Program-made: the position numbers and the translations under genes | The notes under the pieces: generated by a model | What the model saw: the letters and a program-made list of their open reading frames with translations, nothing else | What the model was told of the DNA's origin: nothing | The model's database searches: none | Shown: positions 53,596-61,755 of the stretch, in pieces | Position numbering within the stretch: the first letter of the stretch is position 1 | Layout: every line of letters begins with the position of its first letter | Source of the DNA: Geodermatophilus poikilotrophus | GTDB lineage: Bacteria; Actinomycetota; Actinomycetes; Mycobacteriales; Geodermatophilaceae | Assembly: GCF_900111455.1 (NCBI RefSeq) | Contig: NZ_FOIE01000011.1 | Coordinates: forward strand, 62,001-126,000 | Direction: 5' to 3' | DNA length: 64,000 bases

Positions 53596-54621
53596 TTGAG
53601 CACGGCGGCGCCCGCCGTCCCGGTGGTGGACGGCATCCCGTTCGCCAGAGCCGGCCGCGACGAGCTGCGTGCGGAGGTGGCCGGTCTGCTGGCGCACGGC
53701 GAGGTCGAGCGCGCCCGCGTGGCGCTGCTGGCCGACGCCGACGACTGGTGGACCGAGCCGCCCCCGCCGCCCGAGCAGCTGGCCCGCGTGCCGGCCGCCC
53801 GCACCCTGCGGGAGGCGATGGGCCTGCTCGGCATGGGCCGGGTGGCCGACTACTTCGCCCACCGGTGGTCCGACCCCACGCACCTGGCGGGCCTGGCCCT
53901 CCTCCAGCAGCACTGGCCGGGGCCGAGGCCGGTGGTGGACGTCGCCTGCGGCACCGGCACCCACCTGCGCGAGCTGGCCCGCCGCGGCTGCACCGACCTG
54001 GTCGGGGTCGACGTCGTCTGGGCCAAGCTGTGGCTGGCCCGCCGCTTCGTCTGCCCGGAGGCGCGCTACGTGTGCGCCGACGTGACCGGCGTCCCCGACC
54101 TGGGCGTGCCGACGCCGGCCTACGTGCTGTGCCACGACGCCTTCTACTTCCTGCGCGACAAACCGGCCGCGGCGGCGGCGATGCACGAGCTCGCGGGGGA
54201 CGGCGGCACCGTCGTCGTCGGGCACGCGCACGTTGCCGACCGGCACGGCGAGCCGCTGACCCCCGAGGGCTACGCCGCGGTGCTCGGCACCGGTCTGCTC
54301 TACGACGACGCGGAGCTCACCGAGTCGCTGCTCGCCGGCCGCTCGCCCCGGTCCGCCGCAGCCGTCGACCTGCACTCGAGCGAGGCGGTGGCCCTCGTCG
54401 CCGGCGACCCGCGCTCCCCCGCGCCGGTCGACCTCGGCGAGCCGCTGCCGCCTCTGCGGCCGAACCCGCTGTACACCGCCGGGGAGCTGCGCTGGCCCAG
54501 CGAGCGCTACGCCGGCGAGTACGGGCCGCGGTCGACGTACCTGCCGGCCCGCTGGCCGGACCCGCTGCCCACCGACGCCGCCCGCCGCCGGCTGCTCGTC
54601 GACCTCCCGGAGGCGTGGTGA
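53596..54621 (+). CDS. class I SAM-dependent methyltransferase
   Basis: 341 residues from TTG 53596; the frame is closed by a stop 54 bases upstream, and no ATG or GTG precedes the conserved part. SAM motif I is VVDVACGTGTHLRELARRGC, acidic loop LVGVDVVWAKLWLARRF, and post-motif YVCADVTGVPDLG with HDAFYFL. The N-terminal 100 residues include WWTEPPPPPEQLARVPAARTLREAMGLLGMGRVADYFAHRWSDP, and the C-terminus is Pro/Arg-rich with conserved aromatic residues. It probably methylates an intermediate of this pathway. Confidence 0.85.
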   Translation: MSTAAPAVPVVDGIPFARAGRDELRAEVAGLLAHGEVERARVALLADADDWWTEPPPPPEQLARVPAARTLREAMGLLGMGRVADYFAHRWSDPTHLAGLALLQQHWPGPRPVVDVACGTGTHLRELARRGCTDLVGVDVVWAKLWLARRFVCPEARYVCADVTGVPDLGVPTPAYVLCHDAFYFLRDKPAAAAAMHELAGDGGTVVVGHAHVADRHGEPLTPEGYAAVLGTGLLYDDAELTESLLAGRSPRSAAAVDLHSSEAVALVAGDPRSPAPVDLGEPLPPLRPNPLYTAGELRWPSERYAGEYGPRSTYLPARWPDPLPTDAARRRLLVDLPEAW

Positions 54622-54658
54622 GCAGCACCGGTACCCGGCTCGACCGTCCCCGTCCGGC

Positions 54659-54713
54659 GAGTGCGACGAACTCGTGGCGATCGGTGGGCGATGGCCACGA
54701 CTTCGTCGCACTC
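54659..54713 (+). repeat. 20-bp inverted repeat inside the YcaO operon
   Basis: Arms 54659-54678 and 54694-54713 match in 19 of 20 bases with a 15-base loop. It lies between the methyltransferase and oxidoreductase genes. It may be a mobile REP-like element, an RNA stabiliser or a partial terminator. Confidence 0.7.
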
Positions 54714-54739
54714 GTGGCCGCCACCCAGGGAGGGCGAGC

Positions 54740-55720
54740 GTGACCGTCGGGTGGGGCGTCGCCGGCTGCGGCTGGGTGGCCCGCGACCACGCGCTCCCCG
54801 CGCTGACCGCGACGCCGGGCGCCCACGTCGTCGCGCTGCACGACCGCGACCCCGGCGCGCTGGCCCGGGTGGACGCCGACGCGCCCGCGCACGCCGACCT
54901 CGGTGCCTTTCTCGCCACCCCCGGGCTGGACGCGGTCTACGTCGCCGTCCCCAATGCCGCGCACCGCGAGGTGGTGGAGGCGGTCGCCGCGGCGGGCAAG
55001 GCGGTGCTGTGCGAGAAACCGCTGGCCGCCGACGTCGGTGACGCGCGGGCGATGGTGGCCGCCGCCCGTGACGCCGGCGTCCTGCTCGGGACGGCGTACG
55101 ACCAGCGCTGGCACCCCGCCCACGTCCGGCTGCGCGAGCTGGTGCCCGAGCTGGGCACGGTGACCGCGCTGCGCATCGTCTACTGCTGCTGGCTGCCCGC
55201 CGACTGGACGCCGGACGGCCGCCCGCACGACAACTGGCGGGTCGACCGCGCGCGGGCCGGCGGCGGCGCGGCGATCGACCTGGCGCCGCACGGCCTGGAC
55301 CTGGCCGGCGTGCTGCTGGGCGAGGACGTCGTCGAGCTGCGCGCACTGCTGCAGCGCCGGGTGCAGGACTACCCGGTGGACGACGGTGCGCTGCTGTCCG
55401 GGCGCACCGCGGCCGGCGTGCTGGTCGACCTGCACGTCGCCTTCAACACCCCGGACGCCCTCCCCCGCCGCCGGCTGGAGGTCGTCGGCACCGGCGGGAT
55501 GGCCGTCGCCGTCGACACGATGGGCCAGACCGCGGGAGGCTCGCTCACGCTCCACCGGCCCGACCCGGTCGACGTCCCCTTCGCCGGGGACTCCCCCTTC
55601 GCCGCGCAGTTCGCCGCCTTCACCGCCGCCGTCGCCGGGCACGCGCCCTGGCCGTACGACGCCGACCGCGACCTGCGCCTGCACCGCCTGCTCCTCACCG
55701 CCCTGGGAGACGCGAGATGA
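54740..55720 (+). CDS. Gfo/Idh/MocA family oxidoreductase
   Basis: 326 residues from GTG 54740 after GGGAGGGCGAG. NAD(P) Rossmann motif GWGVAGCGWVARDHALPAL and the family EKP signature (VLCEKPLAADVGDARAM) are present. The catalytic His-containing segment is GGAAIDLAPHGLDLAGVLLG. These enzymes oxidise or reduce sugar and inositol hydroxyls (for example inositol dehydrogenase), which fits an inositol-phosphate starting unit. It ends with ATGA overlap to the MBL gene. Confidence 0.9.
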   Translation: MTVGWGVAGCGWVARDHALPALTATPGAHVVALHDRDPGALARVDADAPAHADLGAFLATPGLDAVYVAVPNAAHREVVEAVAAAGKAVLCEKPLAADVGDARAMVAAARDAGVLLGTAYDQRWHPAHVRLRELVPELGTVTALRIVYCCWLPADWTPDGRPHDNWRVDRARAGGGAAIDLAPHGLDLAGVLLGEDVVELRALLQRRVQDYPVDDGALLSGRTAAGVLVDLHVAFNTPDALPRRRLEVVGTGGMAVAVDTMGQTAGGSLTLHRPDPVDVPFAGDSPFAAQFAAFTAAVAGHAPWPYDADRDLRLHRLLLTALGDAR

Positions 55721-56589
55721 CCAACCCCTACCGCGGGCTGCTGCCCGACCTGCCCGCCTACGCCTGCACCAACTGCGGTCACTGGCAGCGCTGGCCGGCG
55801 CCCGGGCCGCTGGTCTGCCCGGTCTGCGCCGACGTCCGCAACGCCCTCCCCGAGGACGGCTTCGAGTTCGTCACCCCTGCGCAGGTCGAGGAGCTGGTCG
55901 AGGGCTTCTGCCGGCCGACCGCCGTCGAGGGCGTCACCGAGTTCGGCACGCACCCGCGCTTCGGGCTGGACAGCCGCGGCTGGGTGATCGAGAGCGACGC
56001 CGGGCTGGTCGGCTTCGAGTGCGCCCCCTGGTACACGGCCGGCATGCTGGCCCAGCTCCGCCGGATGGCCGCGGCCAAGGGCGGGTTCGACGTCCTGGCC
56101 TCCAGCCACGTGCACGGGTACGGCGCGCTGTGGCAGCTGCAGCAGGAGCTCGAGCCGCGCACGGTCTGCGTCGGTGTCCGCGACCTGGAGTGGACCAAGG
56201 CCTTCCGGGTCACCTGGCCGGCCGACGACGAGCTGCAGCTGGCCCCCGACCTGACCCTGCACCGCACCGGCGGGCACTTCCCCGGGCACTCGGTGCTGCA
56301 CGACCGCCGCCGCGGCGTGCTGTTCTGCGGCGACTCGCTCAAGGTCGACCTCGACGAGGCCGGGCAACCGGTCGCGCTGAGCGCGCACAAGGCCTTCCAC
56401 GCCCAGATCCCGCTCTCCCACGGCGAGCTGCGCGAGTACCTGACCGTGGTGGGCGCGCTGGAGTTCCAGGCCGTCGCGACACCGTTCGAGCTGGTCCGCG
56501 GGGTGACCACCGACCACGTCGTGCACCTGGTGCAGCGGCTCCTCGCCGGCCCGCCGGACGCCGCGCCCGTCGCCCTGGAGGACCTGTGA
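55717..56589 (+). CDS. metallo-beta-lactamase fold protein with zinc ribbon
   Basis: 290 residues, ATG overlapping the previous stop. The N-terminal ribbon has C16/C19 (ACTNCG) and C35/C38 (VCPVC), spaced like a rubredoxin or zinc knuckle. The MBL core has SSHVHGYGALWQ, HFPGHSV and FCGDSLKVD. The HxHxDH motif lacks its DH half and no final His is evident, so metal binding and hydrolysis may be modified. MBL proteins beside YcaO enzymes may handle thiol or thioester intermediates; unproven. Confidence 0.82.
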   Translation: MTNPYRGLLPDLPAYACTNCGHWQRWPAPGPLVCPVCADVRNALPEDGFEFVTPAQVEELVEGFCRPTAVEGVTEFGTHPRFGLDSRGWVIESDAGLVGFECAPWYTAGMLAQLRRMAAAKGGFDVLASSHVHGYGALWQLQQELEPRTVCVGVRDLEWTKAFRVTWPADDELQLAPDLTLHRTGGHFPGHSVLHDRRRGVLFCGDSLKVDLDEAGQPVALSAHKAFHAQIPLSHGELREYLTVVGALEFQAVATPFELVRGVTTDHVVHLVQRLLAGPPDAAPVALEDL

Positions 56590-58049
56590 ACGCCCCGGTC
56601 ACGACCTCCTCGCAGCGGTACCTCGACTCGTTCCCGGGAACCGTCGACGAGTTCGCCATCGAGGGCCTCGACGTCCTCGACGTGCCGCTGCACAGCGCGG
56701 TCCTGCCACCGTCGGCGGGGCACCCCGGCGGCAGCGGCCTGGGCTACGGCGCCACCCGCGAGGAGGCCCGCACCGGGGCGCTGGGCGAGATGGCCGAGAT
56801 GGCGCTGTCGCTGCGCGCGCACCAGGGCGTCGAGCGGGAGCAGGGCTCCTACGCGGAGACGACCCGGCGGCACGGCCGGGACCGGGTCGCCGACCCGCGC
56901 ACCCTCTGCCTGGAGGCCGGCAGCGCCTACGACGACGACCGGCCGCTGCAGTGGCTGCCGATGACCCGGCAGCGGGACGGCGAGACGGTGCTGGTCCCCG
57001 CCGAGCTGGTCGCGTCCGCCCCCGACGACCTGCCCGGCGCGCCACCCCCCGGCGGCTGGCTGACCACGGTGATCACCAACGGGCAGGGCGCGGCGTTCGA
57101 CCCCGACCGGGCGGTCGCGCACGCACTGCTGGAGGTGCTGCAGCGCGACGGCAACGCCACCTCCTTCCGCGCGATGGACCGCGGCGTCGTGGTGGACCTC
57201 GCCGGTCTGCGCGACCCCGACGCGCTGGCGCTGCTCGACCGGCTCGACGCCGCGGGCATCGACGTCGTGGTGAAGCTGGCGACGACGGAGTTCGGCGTGG
57301 TCGACGTCTACGCGGTCGGCTGCTCGCGGGACCTCTCCGAGCCGGTCCCGGTCATGGCGACGGCGTGCGGCGAGGCGGCGCACCCCGACCGCGACACCGC
57401 CGTGCGCAAGGCGCTGCACGAGTTCGCCTCGGCGCGCAGCCGCAAGGCCTTCATGCACGGCCCGTTCGACGTCGTCCTGCCGGCCACCCCGCCGGGCTAC
57501 CTGGCGTCCTGGCGCGGCGGGCACCGGCCGGAGCGGCTGGTCGAGGAGGACCGCGCGCTGGAGGCGATGCTGGCCTGGACCCGGATGGGCACCGGCGCGC
57601 TGGTCGACCTGCTGCAGGACTCGGTCCTCGCCCGGAGGGAGACCGTCGCGCTGGGCGACCTGCCGACGTGGTCCGGGGACGACCTGCACGCCACCGTCAC
57701 CGGCGCCCTGCACGCCGCAGGGCACGACGTGCTGGTCGAGCTGCAGCCCTCGGAGGGCGACGCGGTCGCGGCCAAGGTGCTGGTGCCGGGCCTGGAGGTC
57801 GAGACGATGTCCTACGGGCGGATCGGCGAGCGCGGGGTGCGCCGGCTGCTCGAGCGGGACGACCCGCTGGTCGCCGTCGGCACCGATCCCGGCGGCTGGG
57901 CCCGGGTGCACCTGACCGCCGACGCGGAGGCGCGCCTCGGTGGGCCTGCCTGGTTCGACCGCGCCGGCGCCGAGCGGCGGGTGGGCGCGCTGTACGCGCT
58001 CTACCGGGAGCCGGGCCGGCACACGGTCGCGGAGGTGCTGGCCCGATGA
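56586..58049 (+). CDS. YcaO-like family protein
   Basis: 487 residues from GTG 56586, overlapping the previous stop by four bases. YcaO enzymes use ATP to activate amide carbonyls for heterocycle, thioamide or amidine formation. The nucleotide-binding pattern is visible: GSGLGYGATREEARTGALGEMAEMAL (E/GE-x-x-E) and HALLEVLQRDGNATSFRAMDR (E-x-x-QRD). The C-terminus (YREPGRHTVAEVLAR) is not the PxPxP tail of azoline YcaOs. No precursor peptide, TfuA or E1-like partner is adjacent, so a non-RiPP substrate is possible. Confidence 0.9.
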   Translation: MNAPVTTSSQRYLDSFPGTVDEFAIEGLDVLDVPLHSAVLPPSAGHPGGSGLGYGATREEARTGALGEMAEMALSLRAHQGVEREQGSYAETTRRHGRDRVADPRTLCLEAGSAYDDDRPLQWLPMTRQRDGETVLVPAELVASAPDDLPGAPPPGGWLTTVITNGQGAAFDPDRAVAHALLEVLQRDGNATSFRAMDRGVVVDLAGLRDPDALALLDRLDAAGIDVVVKLATTEFGVVDVYAVGCSRDLSEPVPVMATACGEAAHPDRDTAVRKALHEFASARSRKAFMHGPFDVVLPATPPGYLASWRGGHRPERLVEEDRALEAMLAWTRMGTGALVDLLQDSVLARRETVALGDLPTWSGDDLHATVTGALHAAGHDVLVELQPSEGDAVAAKVLVPGLEVETMSYGRIGERGVRRLLERDDPLVAVGTDPGGWARVHLTADAEARLGGPAWFDRAGAERRVGALYALYREPGRHTVAEVLAR

Positions 58050-58070
58050 CCGCGAGGTCGACGTCCGGGC

Positions 58071-58122
58071 GAGCACCGCAGGGAGCGCCGGCGACCGAGG
58101 AGCGGGACGAGGGACGGAGCCG
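58071..58122 (+). repeat. intra-operon dispersed repeat, copy A
   Basis: Starts GAGCACCGCAGGGAGCGCCG. Its first 35 bases match copy B (60187) in 33 positions, with weaker similarity after. It fills most of the 77-bp gap between the YcaO and isomerase genes and ends at the isomerase start. Confidence 0.7.
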
Positions 58123-58126
58123 AGCA

Positions 58127-58966
58127 GTGAACAGCGCCCTGCGCTACGCCTACAACACCAACGGGCTGACCTCGCACCGGCTGTCCGACGCGCTGCCCTT
58201 CCTCGCCGACACCGGCTACGCGGGGGTCGCGCTGACCCTCGACGTCGTCCACCTGGACCCGTTCGCGCCCGACGCCCTCGCCCAGGCCGAGAAGACCCGG
58301 GCGCGCTGCGACGAGCTGGGGCTGGGCGTCGTCGTCGAGACCGGCGCCCGCTACCTGCTCGACCCGCGGGCCAAGCACGAGCCGACGCTGGTCACCGCAG
58401 ACGCGGAGGGCCGGGCGCGGCGGCTGGCCTACCTGCGGCTGGCCTGCGACCTGGCCGAGGTGCTCGGCGCGGAGGCGGTCAGCTTCTGGACGGGCGTGCC
58501 GCGGCCGGGCGTGGACCGCGACGCGGCGTGGGGCTGGGTGGTCGACGGCGTCCGCGCGCTGGTCGACAGCTCCGGCGGGCGGGGCTTCGCGCTGGCCGTG
58601 GAGCCCGAGCCGGGGATGCTGGTCGAGGACTGCGACGGCTGGGCCCGGCTGGCCGCCGACGCCCCCGGGATCACCCTGGCGCTCGACACCGGCCACTGCG
58701 TCGTCGCCGGGGGGTACGAGCCGCAGGAGGCGGTCGCGGCGTTCGCGCCGCACCTGGGCACGGTCGCCGTCGAGGGCATGCGCCGCGGGGTGCACGACCA
58801 CCTGCCCCTCGACGAGGGGGACGTCGACCTGCCCGCCGTCCTGCGGGCGCTGCGGGAGGTGGGCTACGACCGGCTGGTCACCCTCGAGCTCTCCCGCGAC
58901 GGGCACCGCGCGCACGAGATGGTCCCGCGCGCGATCGCGACGCTGAGGGAGGCCGAGCAGGCATGA
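58127..58966 (+). CDS. TIM-barrel sugar phosphate isomerase/epimerase-like
   Basis: 279 residues from GTG 58127. Xylose isomerase-like barrel with metal ligands in FALAVEPEPGMLV (Glu), ITLALDTGHCVVAGG (Asp and His) and LVTLELSRDGH (Glu). NTNGLTSHRLSDALPFLADTGYAGVALTLD is the first strand-helix unit. This fold includes IolE, IolH-type isomerases and dehydratases of inositol metabolism. It ends in an ATGA overlap with the glycosyltransferase. Confidence 0.88.
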   Translation: MNSALRYAYNTNGLTSHRLSDALPFLADTGYAGVALTLDVVHLDPFAPDALAQAEKTRARCDELGLGVVVETGARYLLDPRAKHEPTLVTADAEGRARRLAYLRLACDLAEVLGAEAVSFWTGVPRPGVDRDAAWGWVVDGVRALVDSSGGRGFALAVEPEPGMLVEDCDGWARLAADAPGITLALDTGHCVVAGGYEPQEAVAAFAPHLGTVAVEGMRRGVHDHLPLDEGDVDLPAVLRALREVGYDRLVTLELSRDGHRAHEMVPRAIATLREAEQA

Positions 58967-60171
58967 GGATCTGCTTCGTCAGCCGCCGCTACTGGCCGGC
59001 GGTCAGCGGCATGAGCGTCTACGCGGAGAACCTGCTGCGCGAGCTGGTCGCCCTCGGCTCCGAGGTCACGCTCGTCAGCCAGTACCGCGACGACGAGGCC
59101 GGCACCCGCGTCTACGGCGGCGGGCCGCCCCCGCCCGAGCGGGTGCCCGCCGGCGTGGAGGTCGTCGGGCTGCCCAGCCGCGGCGAGACCGTCGTCCCCG
59201 CCGACTGGGAGGGCGACATCGCGGAGATCGTGCGCACCGTCGTCGGCCTGCACGCCGAGCGGCCCTTCGACGTCCTGCACGCGCAGTACGGCTACCCGCC
59301 GGGCCTGGCGGTGCTGGCCGCCGCGCGGGAGACCGGGCTGCCGGCCGTGGTGAGCATCCAGGGCGGCGACGGGCACTGGGTGGGCACCTGCTGCCGCACC
59401 CACGCCGAGGCGATGCGCGCCGTCGTCGACTCGTCGTCCGCGGTGCTCATCGGCAGCGGCAGCTTCCGCGACGAGGTGGTCGGCAACCTCGGCAGCGACC
59501 CGGCGCGGTTCACCATCGTCCCCGGGGCCACCGACACCCGGCGGTTCACGCCGGCCGAGCGGCCGCTGGGTGCGCTGCGCGAACCGCCGGTGCTGCTCTT
59601 CCACGGCCGGGTCGACCGGCGCAAGGGCGTGCTGGACCTGCTCGAGGCGCTGCCCGACGGCGTCCGGCTGGTCGTCTCGGGCATCGGCCCGGACCTCGAC
59701 GAGGCGAAGGCCCGTGCCGACGAGCGGACGACGTTCCTCGGCTACGTCCCGCCCGACCGCGCACCGGAGGTCTACCGCTCGGCCGACGTCTTCGTCAGCC
59801 CCACCTACAGCGAGGGGTTCAGCAACACCCTGCTGGAGGCGATGGCCAGCGGCCTGCCGACGGTGAGCACCGACAGCGTCGGGGTCGTCGACTGCCTGCG
59901 GCACGAGGAGAACGGGCTGCTGCACACCCCGGGCGACGTCGCCGGGCTGCGGGCGGCGCTGGAGCGGCTGCTGGCCGACGGCGCGCTGCGGGAGCGGCTG
60001 GCGACGACGGCCCTGGAGGAGGTGCGGCGGCTCTACTCGTGGCCGGTGCTGGCCGCCTCGATCGCCGGCGTCCACGCCGAGGTCGCCGGGACGACGCCGT
60101 CCGCTGGCTGGTCGATGCCCTCGGGGGTCGACCTCTCCTGCCGGTTCCGCTCCGCGGCGCACCTGCTGTGA
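58963..60171 (+). CDS. family 4 glycosyltransferase
   Basis: 402 residues. GT-B fold with VSRRYWPAVSGMSVYAENLLRELVALG, VLHAQYGYPPGLAVL, phosphate-binding LFHGRVDRRKGVLDLLEAL and the donor site YSEGFSNTLLEAMASGLPTVST. This matches retaining GT4 enzymes such as MshA, which links GlcNAc to inositol-3-phosphate. The actual donor and acceptor are unknown. It is directly followed by a repeat and the PIG-L gene, the same chemical order as MshA and MshB. Confidence 0.9.
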   Translation: MRICFVSRRYWPAVSGMSVYAENLLRELVALGSEVTLVSQYRDDEAGTRVYGGGPPPPERVPAGVEVVGLPSRGETVVPADWEGDIAEIVRTVVGLHAERPFDVLHAQYGYPPGLAVLAAARETGLPAVVSIQGGDGHWVGTCCRTHAEAMRAVVDSSSAVLIGSGSFRDEVVGNLGSDPARFTIVPGATDTRRFTPAERPLGALREPPVLLFHGRVDRRKGVLDLLEALPDGVRLVVSGIGPDLDEAKARADERTTFLGYVPPDRAPEVYRSADVFVSPTYSEGFSNTLLEAMASGLPTVSTDSVGVVDCLRHEENGLLHTPGDVAGLRAALERLLADGALRERLATTALEEVRRLYSWPVLAASIAGVHAEVAGTTPSAGWSMPSGVDLSCRFRSAAHLL

Positions 60172-60186
60172 GAACGACGCACGAGG

Positions 60187-60239
60187 GAGCATCGCAGGGA
60201 GCGCCAGCGACCGAGGAGCGGACTGAGTGCGGAGTCGAA
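60187..60239 (+). repeat. intra-operon dispersed repeat, copy B
   Basis: GAGCATCGCAGGGAGCGCCA start; near copy of 58071-58122. It occupies the 90-bp spacer between the glycosyltransferase and PIG-L genes. Confidence 0.7.
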
Positions 60240-60261
60240 CCGTGGGCGCTGTGAGGGTCCC

Positions 60262-60984
60262 GTGCGCGTCCTAGCGGTCAGCCCGCACCTCGACGACGCC
60301 GCCTTCTCCGTCGGCGGCACCCTGGCGGCGCTGGTCGACGCCGGCCACGAGGTCACGGTGGTCACCTGCTTCACCGCCAGCGTGCCCGACCCGGCCGGCT
60401 TCGCGCTGGCCTGCCAGCTGGACAAGGGGCTGCCCGCCGACGTCGACTACCTCGCCCTGCGCCGCGGCGAGGACGCCGCGGCGATGGCCGTGCTGGGCGC
60501 CAGGCCGGTCTACCTGGGCCTGCCCGAGGCCCCGTACCGCGGCTACACCAGCGCCGCCGACCTGTTCGCCGGCGTCCACGACGGGGACGACGTGTGGCGG
60601 TCGCTCACCGCGGCGCTGGACGGGTACGACGCCGACCTGTGGATGGCGCCGCAGGCCCTCGGCGGGCACGTCGACCACCGGCAGGTGCTGCGGGCGGTGG
60701 CCCCGCTCGACCGGCCGGTGCTGTGGTGGCGCGACAGCCCGTACGTGCTGCGCGACCCGACCGCCGTGCCCGGCCCCGAGCTGCCGGACGGGCTGGCCGA
60801 GGTGTGCCTCCCGCAGGACCTCGACCGGCGCGCCGACGCGTGCGCCTGCTACCCCACCCAGCTCGGCTTCCAGTTCGGCGGGGTCGAGCAGATGCGCACC
60901 GCGCTGGCCGGCGTGCCCGAGGTGCTGCTGGCCGACGACCGGGCGCGGGAGGTGCTCACGACCGCTGCCGTCCCGGCCGGCTGA
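60262..60984 (+). CDS. PIG-L family deacetylase
   Basis: 240 residues from GTG 60262. Metal motif SPHLDDAAFS (H9, D12) replaces the AHPDDE of MshB, and GGHVDHRQVL replaces HPDH. LACQLDKGLPADVDYLALRRGEDAAAM is specific to a subgroup found in glycosylated natural product and cell-envelope loci. It probably removes an N-acetyl group from a sugar attached by the upstream glycosyltransferase. Last gene of the operon as judged by spacing. Confidence 0.88.
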   Translation: MRVLAVSPHLDDAAFSVGGTLAALVDAGHEVTVVTCFTASVPDPAGFALACQLDKGLPADVDYLALRRGEDAAAMAVLGARPVYLGLPEAPYRGYTSAADLFAGVHDGDDVWRSLTAALDGYDADLWMAPQALGGHVDHRQVLRAVAPLDRPVLWWRDSPYVLRDPTAVPGPELPDGLAEVCLPQDLDRRADACACYPTQLGFQFGGVEQMRTALAGVPEVLLADDRAREVLTTAAVPAG

Positions 60985-61076
60985 GCCGCCGGCGTCCGGT
61001 CGGACCGCGGCGCCGGTCGCACCCGCCGCGCGCTCGACCGGCCGGGGAGCTGCCGGGGGGTGCCAGGCTGCCGCGC

Positions 61077-61745
61077 ATGCAGCAGGCCTTCGGCATGGCG
61101 GTCCCCGAGACGGTGGGCGAGATGTGCCGTCCGACGACGTCGGCGGTGCTCGTCTACGACGCGCAGGTGGGGATCCTGGCCCACGTCCAGGACCGGGAGC
61201 GGCTGGTCGAGCGGATCTCGGCGGTCCTGCGGGCGGCGCGGGAGGCCGCGGTCCCGGTGCTCTACGTCCGGCACGTGTCGCTCCCGCCGACGCACATGGG
61301 CGTCACGGCGCTGCGCACCGCCATGGCGTGGCAACGGGTGGGCGAGGCGGCCGCGGTGACCGCGGCCTTCCCACCGGACGCGCCGCACACCCAGGTCGTC
61401 GGCGAGCTGGCGCCCCGGGACGGCGAGCCGGTCTTCGACAAGCTCGGCATGTCGGCACTGGTCGGGACCCCGGTCGAGGCCGTCCTGCGCGACCGCGGCG
61501 TGACCACCCTGGTGCTGGTCGGCGCCGTGCTGGAGATCGGCATCGAGCCGACCGCGCGGCACGCCGCCGACCTCGGGCTCCTGCCCGTGGTGGTCGAGGA
61601 CGCCTGCGGGGTGGTCGACACGGCGGCGGCGCAACGCTCGCTCGCGAGCCTCGACTACAGCCTGCTCTCCCACCGCTGCGGCAGCCAGGAGGTCGTGGAC
61701 GCCTTCGGCACCGTGGGCCTGCCCCCGGGTGCCGCGTCGGCCTAG
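61077..61745 (+). CDS. isochorismatase-fold hydrolase lacking catalytic Cys
   Basis: 222 residues from ATG 61077; CAGGCT ends eight bases earlier, consistent with a leaderless start. Cysteine-hydrolase fold with D28 (VYDAQVG) and K122 (FDKLGMSAL). The nucleophile position reads Gly (VLEIGIEPTARHA, G155) where amidohydrolases have Cys. Gly is also found in true isochorismatases, whose mechanism needs no Cys. Substrate unknown. It follows the YcaO operon by 92 bp but seems separately transcribed. Confidence 0.85.
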   Translation: MQQAFGMAVPETVGEMCRPTTSAVLVYDAQVGILAHVQDRERLVERISAVLRAAREAAVPVLYVRHVSLPPTHMGVTALRTAMAWQRVGEAAAVTAAFPPDAPHTQVVGELAPRDGEPVFDKLGMSALVGTPVEAVLRDRGVTTLVLVGAVLEIGIEPTARHAADLGLLPVVVEDACGVVDTAAAQRSLASLDYSLLSHRCGSQEVVDAFGTVGLPPGAASA

Positions 61746-61755
61746 CCTGTCCCGG

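Noticed and set aside
58049..58127. Small precursor peptide for YcaO in the YcaO-isomerase spacer
   Set aside because: The spacer is mostly a dispersed repeat that also occurs at 60187; no frame with a leader-like and Cys/Ser/Thr core was seen.
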